Assembly: GCF_002797555.1 (NCBI RefSeq)
Contig: NZ_PGFA01000005.1
Span: 186,001 to 250,000 of the forward strand
Origin: Hymenobacter chitinivorans DSM 11115
Lineage (GTDB): Bacteria > Bacteroidota > Bacteroidia > Cytophagales > Hymenobacteraceae
Reading direction: 5' to 3'
DNA length: 64,000 bases
The translations under genes were made by a program, and so were the position numbers. The notes beneath the pieces are model-generated. The model was not told the DNA's origin, made no database searches, and saw only the letters and a program-made list of their open reading frames with translations. How positions within the stretch are numbered: position 1 is the first letter of the stretch; each line of letters begins with the position of its first letter. Positions 48,370-57,003 of this stretch are shown here, one piece after another.

Positions 48370-49725
48370 ATGTCCCGCCTGTTGCTCCTGTCTTTATTGC
48401 TCTGCGCATTGCTGACGGGCCCCGCGGCCCGGGCCCAAAACCGGGCCGCGGCCACCGGGACCGAAACCGCGCTGCAGCGTGGTCAGGGCCCGCGTTGGCT
48501 CAACCGGCTGGTGACGGGCTCGGCCGTACTGCGTCAGCACCACACGGGCCTGAGCATCACCGACGTGGCCACCGGCGAGGTAGTGTACGAGCTCAACAGC
48601 GCGGAATACTTCCAGCCGGCCAGCACCATGAAGCTCTTCAGCCTTTACGCGGGCCTGCACCTGCTTGGCGACTCCCTGCCCAGTCTGCGCTACGTGGTGC
48701 GTGCCGATTCGCTCATCTTCTGGGGCACCGGCGACCCAACCTTGCTGCACGGCGACGTGCCTTCGCGCCGGGCATTTACGTTTCTGCAAAGCCGACCCGA
48801 AAAGCTTTTTTACACCGCTATTCCTACCGTCGAGGCCTTCGGGCCGGGCTGGAGCTGGGACGACTACAACTACTACTTCTCACCCGAGCGCAGCCCTTTC
48901 CCCATCTACGGCAACGTCGTGCGCTTCCGGGCCGCACCCGGCCAGCCAGCCCGCGTGGCGCCCCGCCTCTTCGCGCCCCTGGTGACGCCCGCGCCACCCG
49001 GTGCTACCAGCCCCGACCACGTGCGGCGGCCGTTGCTCGAAAACCGCTTCGTCGTGTATCCTGCGGCGCAAAGCTGGACCGATGAAACGCCCTTCCGGAC
49101 CAGCCCCGAGCTAGTGCTCAAGCTGCTGCAGGACACGCTGCGGCGCCCGGTGCTGGCCTTGCCCTGGCGCCCGCAGCCGCCGCAGGGCATCCGGACGCTG
49201 CCGGGCCTGCCCGTGGATTCGCTTTACCGCCGCATGCTGCAGGTGAGTGACAATTTCCTGGCCGAGCAGCTGCTGCTTATGTGCGCCAGCCGTCTGGGCG
49301 CTGATTCGTTGAACACGGCCCGGGTCATCAAAGCAGTGCGGCAGCAGTGGCTGGCCGACCTGCCCGACGCCCCGCGCTGGGTAGATGGCTCGGGCCTGTC
49401 GCGCCTGAACCTGGCTACGCCCCGTGACCTGACTGCCCTGCTTCTGAAGCTGCACCGGGAAGTGCCCGAGGCCCGGTTGCTGAGTTTGCTGGCCGCCGGG
49501 GGCGGGCACGGTAGCCTGCGCCGCGGCTACCACGACGCCCGCGGCCCCTGGTTTTGGGGCAAGACCGGCACGCTCACCAACGTGCACAACCTGAGCGGCT
49601 ACCTGCGCACCCGCAAAGGCCGGCTGCTGGCCGTGAGCTTCATGAACAACAACCACGTGGCCGAAACCAGTGCCGTGCGCCGGGAAATGGAGCTTATCCT
49701 GACCCAGGTCCGGGAGCGGCTCTAG
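48370..49725 (+). CDS. dacB: D-alanyl-D-alanine carboxypeptidase/endopeptidase, PBP4 type (S13)
   Basis: 451 residues from the ATG at 48370, which starts a signal peptide (ends PAARAQ). The three penicillin-binding signatures are present: S85-T-M-K88 (SxxK), SDN in MLQVSDNFLAEQLLL near residue 286, and KTG in FWGKTGTLTNVHN near residue 397. Class S13 enzymes trim or cut peptide cross-links of peptidoglycan in the periplasm. Length is a little below the Escherichia coli protein, fitting a shorter inserted domain. The next gene, a small lipoprotein, starts 68 bases later. Confidence 0.92.
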   Translation: MSRLLLLSLLLCALLTGPAARAQNRAAATGTETALQRGQGPRWLNRLVTGSAVLRQHHTGLSITDVATGEVVYELNSAEYFQPASTMKLFSLYAGLHLLGDSLPSLRYVVRADSLIFWGTGDPTLLHGDVPSRRAFTFLQSRPEKLFYTAIPTVEAFGPGWSWDDYNYYFSPERSPFPIYGNVVRFRAAPGQPARVAPRLFAPLVTPAPPGATSPDHVRRPLLENRFVVYPAAQSWTDETPFRTSPELVLKLLQDTLRRPVLALPWRPQPPQGIRTLPGLPVDSLYRRMLQVSDNFLAEQLLLMCASRLGADSLNTARVIKAVRQQWLADLPDAPRWVDGSGLSRLNLATPRDLTALLLKLHREVPEARLLSLLAAGGGHGSLRRGYHDARGPWFWGKTGTLTNVHNLSGYLRTRKGRLLAVSFMNNNHVAETSAVRREMELILTQVRERL

Positions 49726-49793
49726 GCGGCGGCTCCCCAGCAAGGAGCCGCGAAAGAGTTTTGTACTATTTCTTTTGTCTTTCTCTCGTCTTT

Positions 49794-50513
49794 ATGCGTC
49801 ATAACCTACAACTCCTGGGGCTGGTAATCGGGCTTTGGGGGCTAGGAGCCTGCCAGTCGGCCGACCGCAGCCACCCGGCGGAGTCCGCCGCGGCCCGGGC
49901 CATTGCTGAGCCGCTCGCTGCCAAGCCCGCTCCGGCTTCGGCCCCAATGCCCCCAACTGCTGCGGCATCGTCGGCCGCCGGCCCACGTATTGCCCCGGCC
50001 GATTCGCTGCGGGAGCTGGCCCGCTTTACCCCGGCGGGCTACCGGGTCGAAGACGTTAGTCAGGGCAACTTAAACCGGGATGCTTACCCCGACCAAATTG
50101 TGGTGCTGCGCCGGCCCGACGCCGACACTACGACGATGGGCGACGAGGTGCCCCGGCCCTTGCTGCTGTTGCTGGGTACGGCCACCGGGCAGTACACCCT
50201 GGCCGTCCGCAACGATAAAGCCCTGATGTGCACCGGCTGCGGGGGCATGATGGGCGACCCGTACCAGGGCATTACCATCAAAAACGGCTACTTCTCGCTG
50301 GAGTATTACGGGGGCAGCGCCTGGCGCTGGACGCACATTACTACCTTTAAATACGACCCGGCCCGGCGCACCTGGTTTCTGCACCGGGAGGGCGGCGAGA
50401 GCTTCCATGCCACCGACCCCGACAAGGTGGAATCCTTCGCCCATACCACCCGCGACTTCGGCCGCGTTGCCTTCGCTGATTACGATTACGCAACCCGGGC
50501 GGGCGACCAGTAG
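49794..50513 (+). CDS. lipoprotein of unknown function with VCBS-like segment
   Basis: 239 residues from the ATG at 49794. The lipoprotein signal ends in GLGAC (Cys20); an Ala/Pro-rich linker follows to about residue 70. The mature domain begins with DVSQGNLNRDAYPDQIVVLRRP, which resembles the calcium-loop of FG-GAP/VCBS repeats (D-x-N-x-D-x-x-x-D), and continues with ALMCTGCGGMMGDPYQGITIKNGYFSLEYYGGSAWRW. Proteins with the CTGCGG piece are found across Bacteroidota and Proteobacteria but lack an assigned function. The secreted protein at 52562-53059 has a similar DFNGDGKQDVAVL segment. Confidence 0.75.
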   Translation: MRHNLQLLGLVIGLWGLGACQSADRSHPAESAAARAIAEPLAAKPAPASAPMPPTAAASSAAGPRIAPADSLRELARFTPAGYRVEDVSQGNLNRDAYPDQIVVLRRPDADTTTMGDEVPRPLLLLLGTATGQYTLAVRNDKALMCTGCGGMMGDPYQGITIKNGYFSLEYYGGSAWRWTHITTFKYDPARRTWFLHREGGESFHATDPDKVESFAHTTRDFGRVAFADYDYATRAGDQ

Positions 50514-50748
50514 CACCGCTGCCAACCGCTGTTTACCTACGCTCGGCAGGCCCACCACTACCTGCTATTCTGGCAGGAACCGAAAAGCGGGCAAATCAGG
50601 GTCGGGGAATCAGCTGGCAGTCTGATATTTGCATTTTATCCAGAACCGTAGATTAGTTATCAAGGTAAAGCATTGTCGAGTTGGCATGGCTCCCCGATTA
50701 TCGGTAGATTCAGGCCGCCATTTGCTGCTTACCGACGGAAAAAGATAC

Positions 50749-52458
50749 ATGTCTGCCGGTTTGTCAACTGTATTAACCTCAAATTACTCCGCTGTGCGTC
50801 GCTTGATACTTTGCTCGCTGGTGACCGGTCTTTGGGCCGGCGCAACAACATTGGCTCCAGGTGCCACCACGCTTGGGTACGCCCCAGGCACCTCGTCGCT
50901 ACTGCTGGTTTCATTACCTGTTCAGGGCGCGGGTACGGGCCTGACTGGCAGCTATTTTGCCAATGGTAGCCTGGCCGGCATGCCCCTGCAGCAGCGCCTC
51001 GACCCATCCATCAACTTCAACTGGGGCAAAGGTGCCCCCGGCCCCGACCTGTCCGACGACAACTTCTCCATCCGCTGGGAAGGCCTGCTGGCAGCCCCCT
51101 CGACGGGCAGCTACCGCTTCATCGGCAAAACCGTGGACGAGGTGCGCGTGTGGGTCAATGGCAAGAAGATCATCGACACCTTCAACGGCAGCAAAATCGG
51201 CGCTACCGGCAGTAGCGGCGTAGGCTTGGCTGCCGGCGAGAAAACCACGATTAAGATTGAGTTTGCCGCCGGCGAAGGCGATGCGCAGTTTCAGATGTTG
51301 TGGGCCCCGCCCGGCCAGGCGCCCCAGGTGATTCCGACCACTTATCTGTACCCGCAGGGCTCGTCTAACCTGCCCGACCCGGCCGGCACCGCCGTAGCTG
51401 CTGCCCCCGCGGCTCCCAAGCCCGCCCCCGCGCCAGCCAAGGTGGTGGCCAAAGCCAAGGTAGAGCCCAAGCCCCGCGAAGCCAAGCCCGCCGCCCCGGC
51501 CCCAGTGGAGCAACCCAAAGCCGAGGTGGCCAAAGCCGCCCCCGCCCCTAAGCCAGACCCGGCCATTGCCGCGGCTAAGGTCGCCGCCGCTAAAGCCGCC
51601 GCCGACAAAGCCAAAGCCGACAAAGCTGCGGCCAAGGCTGCCAAAGAAACGCCGCCCGCCGCTCCGGCCCTGGAGCCCGGCATTTACGTGCTGACCTCGC
51701 GTACCAGCGGCAAGGCCCTCGAAATTACGGATCCTTCCCACCCCAACAGCCGCCTCTACGACGCCGTGGGCGGGGTGGACAAAAACGCCGACAGCCGCAA
51801 CCAGGCCCCGCAGTGGCGCATCGAGCGACTGGCCGACGGCTACTACCGCCTCGTGGTGCCCGGCAACAACCGGGTGCTGGAAGTGCTGGGTAGCTCTACC
51901 TCCAACGGGGCCGAAATGGACCTGTGGCCCTACTACAGCGGCAACAACCAGGTATGGCGCATCGAGCCCACCGAAGACGGCTACTACAAGCTGCTGGCCA
52001 AGCACAGCAATAAGGCCCTGACCGCCCGCGACTCGGCGGCGGGCACCGTGCAGCAGTGGCGCTACACGGGCAAGGAAAACCAGATGTGGAAGCTCAAGCC
52101 CGCCAAGTCGGAGGAACCTACGGCCCAGGATATGGCCACCAGCCGCCCTGGCGTAGGCGCCAACAAGATGAGCATCTACCCCAACCCCAGCAACGGCGTG
52201 GTGCAGCTGCGCTACCAGCTGCCCGAGGAAATTCCGATGGGCTGGGTGCTCTATAACCAGAACGGGGCTCCGGTCCGCGTATCCGACTACCGCCGGCAGC
52301 CCGCCGGGGCGCACCACCAAACCCTGGACTTCACCGGCCTGCCCGCCGGCGACTACAACCTGCGCATGACCGTGGGCACCGTCACGACCCGGGAGCAGCT
52401 GCAGCTGCGCAACCCCAAAGCCGACCCGGTGCCCACGGCGCCGCTGGGTAGCAACTAA
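50749..52458 (+). CDS. PA14 / ricin-like lectin protein with type IX sorting domain
   Basis: 569 residues from the ATG at 50749, which puts a basic N-region and hydrophobic stretch (RRLILCSLVTGLWAGATT) near the start; ATGs at 50686 or 50629 are possible. A PA14 domain (about 62-200, with GSYFANGSLAG, DNFSIRWEGLL and VRVWVNGKKIIDTF) binds carbohydrate. An Ala/Lys/Pro-rich linker of about 100 residues follows, then a ricin-type beta-trefoil (about 308-455: YVLTSRTSGKALEI, NQVWRIEPTEDGYYKLL, ENQMWKL). The last 100 residues carry the sorting motif MSIYPNPSNGVVQLRYQLPEE, so export through the type IX system to the surface is likely. No catalytic domain is visible. Confidence 0.88.
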   Translation: MSAGLSTVLTSNYSAVRRLILCSLVTGLWAGATTLAPGATTLGYAPGTSSLLLVSLPVQGAGTGLTGSYFANGSLAGMPLQQRLDPSINFNWGKGAPGPDLSDDNFSIRWEGLLAAPSTGSYRFIGKTVDEVRVWVNGKKIIDTFNGSKIGATGSSGVGLAAGEKTTIKIEFAAGEGDAQFQMLWAPPGQAPQVIPTTYLYPQGSSNLPDPAGTAVAAAPAAPKPAPAPAKVVAKAKVEPKPREAKPAAPAPVEQPKAEVAKAAPAPKPDPAIAAAKVAAAKAAADKAKADKAAAKAAKETPPAAPALEPGIYVLTSRTSGKALEITDPSHPNSRLYDAVGGVDKNADSRNQAPQWRIERLADGYYRLVVPGNNRVLEVLGSSTSNGAEMDLWPYYSGNNQVWRIEPTEDGYYKLLAKHSNKALTARDSAAGTVQQWRYTGKENQMWKLKPAKSEEPTAQDMATSRPGVGANKMSIYPNPSNGVVQLRYQLPEEIPMGWVLYNQNGAPVRVSDYRRQPAGAHHQTLDFTGLPAGDYNLRMTVGTVTTREQLQLRNPKADPVPTAPLGSN

Positions 52459-52483
52459 CGGCCGGGCTACTTAGGTAAAAATG

Positions 52484-52515
52484 AAAAGCGTCTCCCCGCA
52501 GGGAGACGCTTTTTT
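52484..52515. terminator. strong intrinsic terminator
   Basis: AAAAGCGTCTCCC (52484-52496) pairs fully with GGGAGACGCTTTT (52501-52513), loop CGCA, with A- and T-runs on both sides; it can end both convergent transcripts. Confidence 0.93.
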
Positions 52516-52561
52516 GTGAATTATGAGTATCTGTACAAGACCGGCAAAGGGGGGGTAGGTA

Positions 52562-53059
52562 TCAGCAGGTTTGATGCAGCCAGATATACTTTTGCCCGTT
52601 CCAGTAGATCATTCCGCCCCCCGATTCTTCCTGCCCGAGCTCAATGGTTGGGTGACGAAGGCGTACCGTTCGGTCCCCGGCAATGTCGCCCGACTTGTCA
52701 AACGTAACTTCAAACGTGGTTGGCTTGCGGTAGAGGTGCCAATAGGTAGCCCACTCAAAATCTCCCTGCAGCATGTCCTTGCTGAGGTTGGAGCCGGTAC
52801 CCAGCACGTAAGGCTGGGGCGTACCCTGGTGCAGAATAACGATGCCACGGCTGTGATTCTGCTTCTTCACCACCAAAACGGCAACATCCTGCTTGCCATC
52901 CCCATTGAAGTCGGCGACCAGAAAACCCGGCTGTACGTAGGTTGTGCGGGAATAAGCTTTGTCCAAACCGGCGGTCTGCCAATGCTGCCGGGCCCACTGC
53001 GGCAGCTCGGGCGGGGCTGCCAAAGTGTGGAGGCTAAGTGCAAAAAGGAAGCTGAGCAT
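52562..53059 (-). CDS. small secreted protein with VCBS-like calcium loop
   Basis: 165 residues with a short signal peptide (MLSFLFALSLHTLAAP). The mature protein contains LVADFNGDGKQDVAVLVVKK near residue 46-65, the calcium-loop of VCBS/FG-GAP repeats, followed by GIVILHQGTPQPYVLGTGS. Later pieces are KDMLQGDFEWATYWHLYRKPT and GGGMIYWNGQKYIWLHQ, the last resembling the end of the lipoprotein at 49794-50513. The two may be paralogues on either side of the PA14 gene. I cannot name a function. Confidence 0.75.
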   Translation of the reverse strand: MLSFLFALSLHTLAAPPELPQWARQHWQTAGLDKAYSRTTYVQPGFLVADFNGDGKQDVAVLVVKKQNHSRGIVILHQGTPQPYVLGTGSNLSKDMLQGDFEWATYWHLYRKPTTFEVTFDKSGDIAGDRTVRLRHPTIELGQEESGGGMIYWNGQKYIWLHQTC

Positions 53060-53111
53060 AGCTGAAGCAAATACTGTAATCGGAAAGTTCGCAGTGAAAG
53101 CCCAGCCAGTT

Positions 53112-55013
53112 CTAGTACAGCACCCGGAACTTAATCGTGTGCTCCACTTCGCGCAGGGCCTGGATTACCTCCTGGTCGTACTCCTGGTTGATGTCGGTAA
53201 TGACGTAGCCGATATGCTCGTTGGTTTTCAGGTACTGCCCCAGGATGTTGACGTGGTGGGCAGCCAGCACGTTGTTGATGCGGGCCAGCACGCCGGGCAC
53301 GTTGGCGTGAATGTGAATCAGGCGGTGAGCCTGCTGGGTGGGCAGCTGAATGTTGGGGAAGTTGACGCTCTGCTGGGTGTTGCCGGTGTTGATGTACTGC
53401 ATAATCCGCTCGGGCACAAACTCGGCAATGTTGCGCTGGGCCTCGGCCGTGCTGCCGCCGATGTGGGGCGTGAGCAGCACGTTGGGCAGGCCCCGCAGCT
53501 CACTTTCGAAGCCTTCGTCGTTGGTTTTGGGCTCGTAGGGAAACACGTCGACGGCCGCGCCGCCGAGGTGGCCGCTGCGCAGGGCCGCGGCCAGGGCGGG
53601 CACGTCCACGACGTGGCCGCGGGCGTTGTTGAGCAAAATAGCGCCGGGTTTCATCAGGGCCAGCTCGGCGGCGCCGATGAGGTTAGTGTTGTCCTTGCGC
53701 CCGTCCACGTGCAGGGTCACGATGTCGGCTTGCTGCAGGAGCTCCTGCAGGGTGCGGCAGCGCACGGCATTGCCCAGCTGCAGCTTCTCGGCCACGTCGT
53801 AGTAGAGCACCTGCATGCCCACTGCCTCGGCCACCACCGAAAGCTGGGAGCCAATGTTGCCGTAGCCGACGATGCCGAGCTTCTTGCCCCGGATTTCAAA
53901 CGAGCCCTTGGCCGACTTGTCCCACTCGCCCTGGTGCATCTTGGGGTTTTTCTCCGGAATGCGGCGGGCCAGCACGATGATTTCGCCCAGGGCCAGCTCC
54001 ACCACCGAGCGGGTGTTCGAAAAGGGCGCGTTGAACACGGCCACGCCGCGCTTCATGGCCTCGGTCAGGTCAATCTGGTTGGTGCCGATGCAGAAGGCGC
54101 CGATGGCAATCAGGCGGTTGGCCCGCTCCAGTACCCGCGGCGTGACCTGGGTTTTGGACCGAATACCGAGGATGCTCACGCCCTCGATGCGCGCCATCAG
54201 CTCGTCTTCATCGAGGCCGCCGGGCACGGAATCCACCTGGTAGCCTTCGGCGCGGAACAGCTCAGCGGCCCGGGCGTCGGGGTTTTCGAGCAGCAATACC
54301 TTGATGCGGTTTTTGGGGTAGCTCAGGGTCATGGGTAGCTTGTTCTGGTAGAGAAACTCGTCGAAAGAGGGGAGAACTTCGTCGGCGCGGGCCACCACGG
54401 CTTCGCGGCTGACGTTTTCGGTGAAGGCGTAAAAGCGGTTGGCCAGGCCGGCTTCCCGGATTTGGTAGTCGGTGTAGCCGTCGCCGAGCACGTACACGTC
54501 GCCTTCGAGGTCGAGCTCCCGCAGCTGCAGAATCTTGCCCCCGTCGCGGCTGAGCACGTTTTCGGGGTCGAAGCCGGTGATGCGGCCGGTGTCGTCGAAG
54601 GTGAAGGTGTTGGCCAGCACGTGGTCGGCCTGAATGCCGAAGTCGGCCACGACGGGCTCGATAAACTCCCGGAAGCCGCTGCTGACGATATACACCCGGC
54701 CGGGAAACCGCTCGAAGAAGCCCCGGTTGCGCACGATGCTCTCCGAAACTTTGCCCTTGAGCTGCTGCACCAGAAGGGGCAAATGCTCACGCCGGGCCGG
54801 CAGCAAGGCCAGCCGCTGCTTCAACGACTCCGAAAAGCTCAGGCTGCCGCTCATGCCCTGGTCGGTCAGGGCCCGGATTTGGCTTACTACTGTTGAGCGG
54901 TCGGGGTGGCCCTGCAGGGCAATGTCGGCCAGCTCATCGAGGCCCTCGACTTGGGTAAAGGTGCTGTCGAAGTCGATGATGAGGTAGGGCAGCGAGGTGG
55001 TCAGTTGGGGCAT
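53112..55013 (-). CDS. serA: fused phosphoserine phosphatase - phosphoglycerate dehydrogenase
   Basis: 633 residues from the ATG at 55013 (an upstream GTG adds seven). Residues 1 to about 215 form a HAD-type phosphatase with the nucleophile motif IIDFDSTFTQVEGLDELA, VYIVSSGFREFIEPVV and GDVYVLGDGYTDYQIREAG, as in SerB. From about residue 225 follows D-3-phosphoglycerate dehydrogenase: substrate domain, NAD domain with LGIVGYGNIGSQLSVVAEAVG, and PHIGGSTAEAQ with the catalytic His. An ACT domain ends the protein (HIHANVPGVLARINNVLAAH). The protein thus carries the first and last enzymes of serine synthesis; the middle transaminase (serC) is not nearby. Whether both domains are active cannot be decided from sequence alone. 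Confidence 0.93.
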   Translation of the reverse strand: MPQLTTSLPYLIIDFDSTFTQVEGLDELADIALQGHPDRSTVVSQIRALTDQGMSGSLSFSESLKQRLALLPARREHLPLLVQQLKGKVSESIVRNRGFFERFPGRVYIVSSGFREFIEPVVADFGIQADHVLANTFTFDDTGRITGFDPENVLSRDGGKILQLRELDLEGDVYVLGDGYTDYQIREAGLANRFYAFTENVSREAVVARADEVLPSFDEFLYQNKLPMTLSYPKNRIKVLLLENPDARAAELFRAEGYQVDSVPGGLDEDELMARIEGVSILGIRSKTQVTPRVLERANRLIAIGAFCIGTNQIDLTEAMKRGVAVFNAPFSNTRSVVELALGEIIVLARRIPEKNPKMHQGEWDKSAKGSFEIRGKKLGIVGYGNIGSQLSVVAEAVGMQVLYYDVAEKLQLGNAVRCRTLQELLQQADIVTLHVDGRKDNTNLIGAAELALMKPGAILLNNARGHVVDVPALAAALRSGHLGGAAVDVFPYEPKTNDEGFESELRGLPNVLLTPHIGGSTAEAQRNIAEFVPERIMQYINTGNTQQSVNFPNIQLPTQQAHRLIHIHANVPGVLARINNVLAAHHVNILGQYLKTNEHIGYVITDINQEYDQEVIQALREVEHTIKFRVLY

Positions 55014-55146
55014 AGTGGCGGTAATATCGGGCACAAAACTTATTCGGGACCGGAAAAAATGCGCCGCGGAAATATTGAGTCAGGTTTGGCAACCTTTACA
55101 ACGGGCCGAAGCTCTTACCCTAACCAGCCTTTATGCATTCCTGATT

Positions 55147-55857
55147 ATGAAGAAGTATACCCTGTTTTTCCTTTGTGCCCTGGGCGCCCACCTCGGCTAC
55201 GGGCAGCAAACCGAAGTATCGTTCCACCTGAATTCGGGCGCGGCCAACTTCCGGGGCTCCGCCGCGGCGGCCAACTCCTCCATTGTTTTGCCTCACCAGG
55301 CCGGCACCGGGCCGTATACCAGCAACGTGTACGGCTCCCGGCTGACCTTCTCCTATGGCGTGGCCGGGCAGGTGCAGCGCCTGGCCGCCAGCCAGACGCT
55401 CCTGGGCGTGCAGGCCGGCTACGAACAGCTGCGCAGCCGGGTGCAGTTAGTCAGCGTCGTGGACCGGACCAACATGGTGGTGCCCGTTGATGGCAAAACT
55501 ATTCTGACCAACTCCTTCGCCACGGTGCACCCGTTTTTCGGCCGGCGCTTTCGGCTGTCGGAACTGCAGCTGGACCTGACGGCGGGCCCGGAGCTGGGGT
55601 TGTTGCTGCACAGCCAGGAGGAAGGCCAAGCCCAGAGCCCGGCCGGGGGCCGCTACAGCAGCAGCCACGGCCACGACGCGCCCGACTTCGACCTGCGCGG
55701 CCGCCTCAACCTGACGGCCTACTACCAGAAAGTCGGCTTGTCGGTGGGCTATTCCTACGGAGTGACGAACTACCGGGAAAGTGAGCTGGGCACCACGGAG
55801 GAGGCCTATTCCCAGGTATTCCGCGCGGGGTTGGCGTTTCGGCTAGCTGAGCTGTAA
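55147..55857 (+). CDS. outer-membrane beta-barrel-like protein
   Basis: 236 residues from the ATG at 55147, which gives a clear signal peptide (MKKYTLFFLCALGAHLGYG). The rest shows alternating hydrophobic and polar strands (LTFSYGVAGQVQRL, LLGVQAGYEQLRSRVQLV, LDLTAGPELGLLLHS, VGLSVGYSYGVTNYRE) and ends in FRAGLAFRLAEL, typical of small porin-like barrels of about eight strands. No family name can be given with confidence. It is divergent from the serB-serA fusion and followed by a small membrane protein gene. Confidence 0.75.
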   Translation: MKKYTLFFLCALGAHLGYGQQTEVSFHLNSGAANFRGSAAAANSSIVLPHQAGTGPYTSNVYGSRLTFSYGVAGQVQRLAASQTLLGVQAGYEQLRSRVQLVSVVDRTNMVVPVDGKTILTNSFATVHPFFGRRFRLSELQLDLTAGPELGLLLHSQEEGQAQSPAGGRYSSSHGHDAPDFDLRGRLNLTAYYQKVGLSVGYSYGVTNYRESELGTTEEAYSQVFRAGLAFRLAEL

Positions 55858-55949
55858 TTGGGAAGCCCAAGAAAAGTCAGAACTTGAAGCCTGTTGTCAA
55901 TACTTGCAAGCGGAGTGGCGTTTTACACCTTCGCCACTCTCCTTCACCC

Positions 55950-56549
55950 ATGCTACAGCCGCTGAAACGTTTACTGAAGGGCCTTTTTATTATAGGCGGC
56001 GTGGTGCTGGGCTTCCTGGGTTTTGTGGTGAGCACCAGCCTTGGCCTGGAATGTTTCTCCCGCCGCGACGTAGCCGGCAAGGTCACAGCAGCCCGCATCC
56101 GGCGGGTGCGCCCCGGGATGAGCGTGGCACAGGTAGTCCAAATTCTAGGGCGGCCTTACACTATGCTTTCAGTGAAAGGAAGCGGAACGCATACCCTAAA
56201 CGTGCGCTGCAATGACCAAGAAGGCTCGTACGCCGCCGCCGTAACCGACACCCTGGATATAGCGGCCTGGATGCGCCGGGCCACGGCTGATTCGGTAGTG
56301 CATATCTGTGACGTGGGTGACGCCCGGGCCCATGACCGGAATTCGACCTTAACCTATACCCGGCCCGTGGCGTGGGCGGGGCGCTACCCCATGCTGTGGG
56401 TCCATTTCGATTCCTCGGCCCATGTTTCCGCGGTGTATGCTAAGGTCTACAAGCCCTATTCCCTACTCGACGACGACGTTATCTACTCCCTGAGCCCGCC
56501 TTCGGAGTGGAATAGTAAGGTTGACCATCTAGGCTCGACGTTCGATTAA
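55950..56549 (+). CDS. membrane-anchored protein with BamE/SmpA-like motif
   Basis: 199 residues from the ATG at 55950. A membrane helix at about residues 10-32 (GLFIIGGVVLGFLGFVVSTSLGL) is followed by an extracytoplasmic domain. RIRRVRPGMSVAQVVQILGRPYTM resembles the start of BamE/SmpA-type domains (xGMxxxxVxxxLGxP), but the rest does not match them clearly, so I leave the function open. Two Cys in the mature part (near RCNDQEG and HICDVGD) might form a disulfide. The gene stands between the barrel protein and a convergent VOC gene. Confidence 0.65.
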   Translation: MLQPLKRLLKGLFIIGGVVLGFLGFVVSTSLGLECFSRRDVAGKVTAARIRRVRPGMSVAQVVQILGRPYTMLSVKGSGTHTLNVRCNDQEGSYAAAVTDTLDIAAWMRRATADSVVHICDVGDARAHDRNSTLTYTRPVAWAGRYPMLWVHFDSSAHVSAVYAKVYKPYSLLDDDVIYSLSPPSEWNSKVDHLGSTFD

Positions 56550-56559
56550 ATAAGGCCCG

Positions 56560-56949
56560 TTACTGCTCATAAAACTCCACCGGCAGTCCGTCGGGGTCCT
56601 GGATGAAGGTGAAGCGCCGGCCGGTAAACTCGTCGGTGCGGATGGGCTCGGCCGCTACCCCGTGCTGGGTAAGCCCGGCCACGGTGGCATCGAGGTCGGC
56701 TACGGCGAAGGCCAGGTGGCGCAGGCCGGCCGCTTCGGGCCGGGTGGGGCGGGGTGGGGGCGCGGGAAAGGAAAACAGCTCGAGGATGTAGTGGCCGCGC
56801 AGGGCCAGGTCCAGCTTGTAGGACTGCCGCTCGGCCCGGTACACTTCCCGGACGACTTCCAGGCCCAATACCGCCGTGTAGAAATGCTTCGACGCGGCGT
56901 AGTTGGTGCAGATAAGAGCAATGTGGTGGACGTGGAGCAACGGGAGCAT
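56560..56949 (-). CDS. VOC family protein, YaeR/glyoxalase I-like
   Basis: 129 residues, a single vicinal-oxygen-chelate domain of two beta-alpha-beta-beta-beta units: LHVHHIALICTNYAASKHFYTAVLGLEVVREVYR, LRHLAFAVADLDATVAGLTQHGV and FTFIQDPDGLPVEFYEQ. Metal-ligand positions (His near 8, Glu in ILELFSF, His in LRHLAF, Glu in VEFYE) are all present, as in the YaeR/SMU1112c group. A role in glutathione-independent aldehyde detoxification or another small-molecule reaction is possible but not shown. It is separated from the DUF421 gene by only 54 bases and may be cotranscribed with it. Confidence 0.85.
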   Translation of the reverse strand: MLPLLHVHHIALICTNYAASKHFYTAVLGLEVVREVYRAERQSYKLDLALRGHYILELFSFPAPPPRPTRPEAAGLRHLAFAVADLDATVAGLTQHGVAAEPIRTDEFTGRRFTFIQDPDGLPVEFYEQ

Positions 56950-57003
56950 AGGCCGGTTTTTGGGGCGAAGAAACGGGAATCAGCCCAGATATTCTCCGCG
57001 GCG

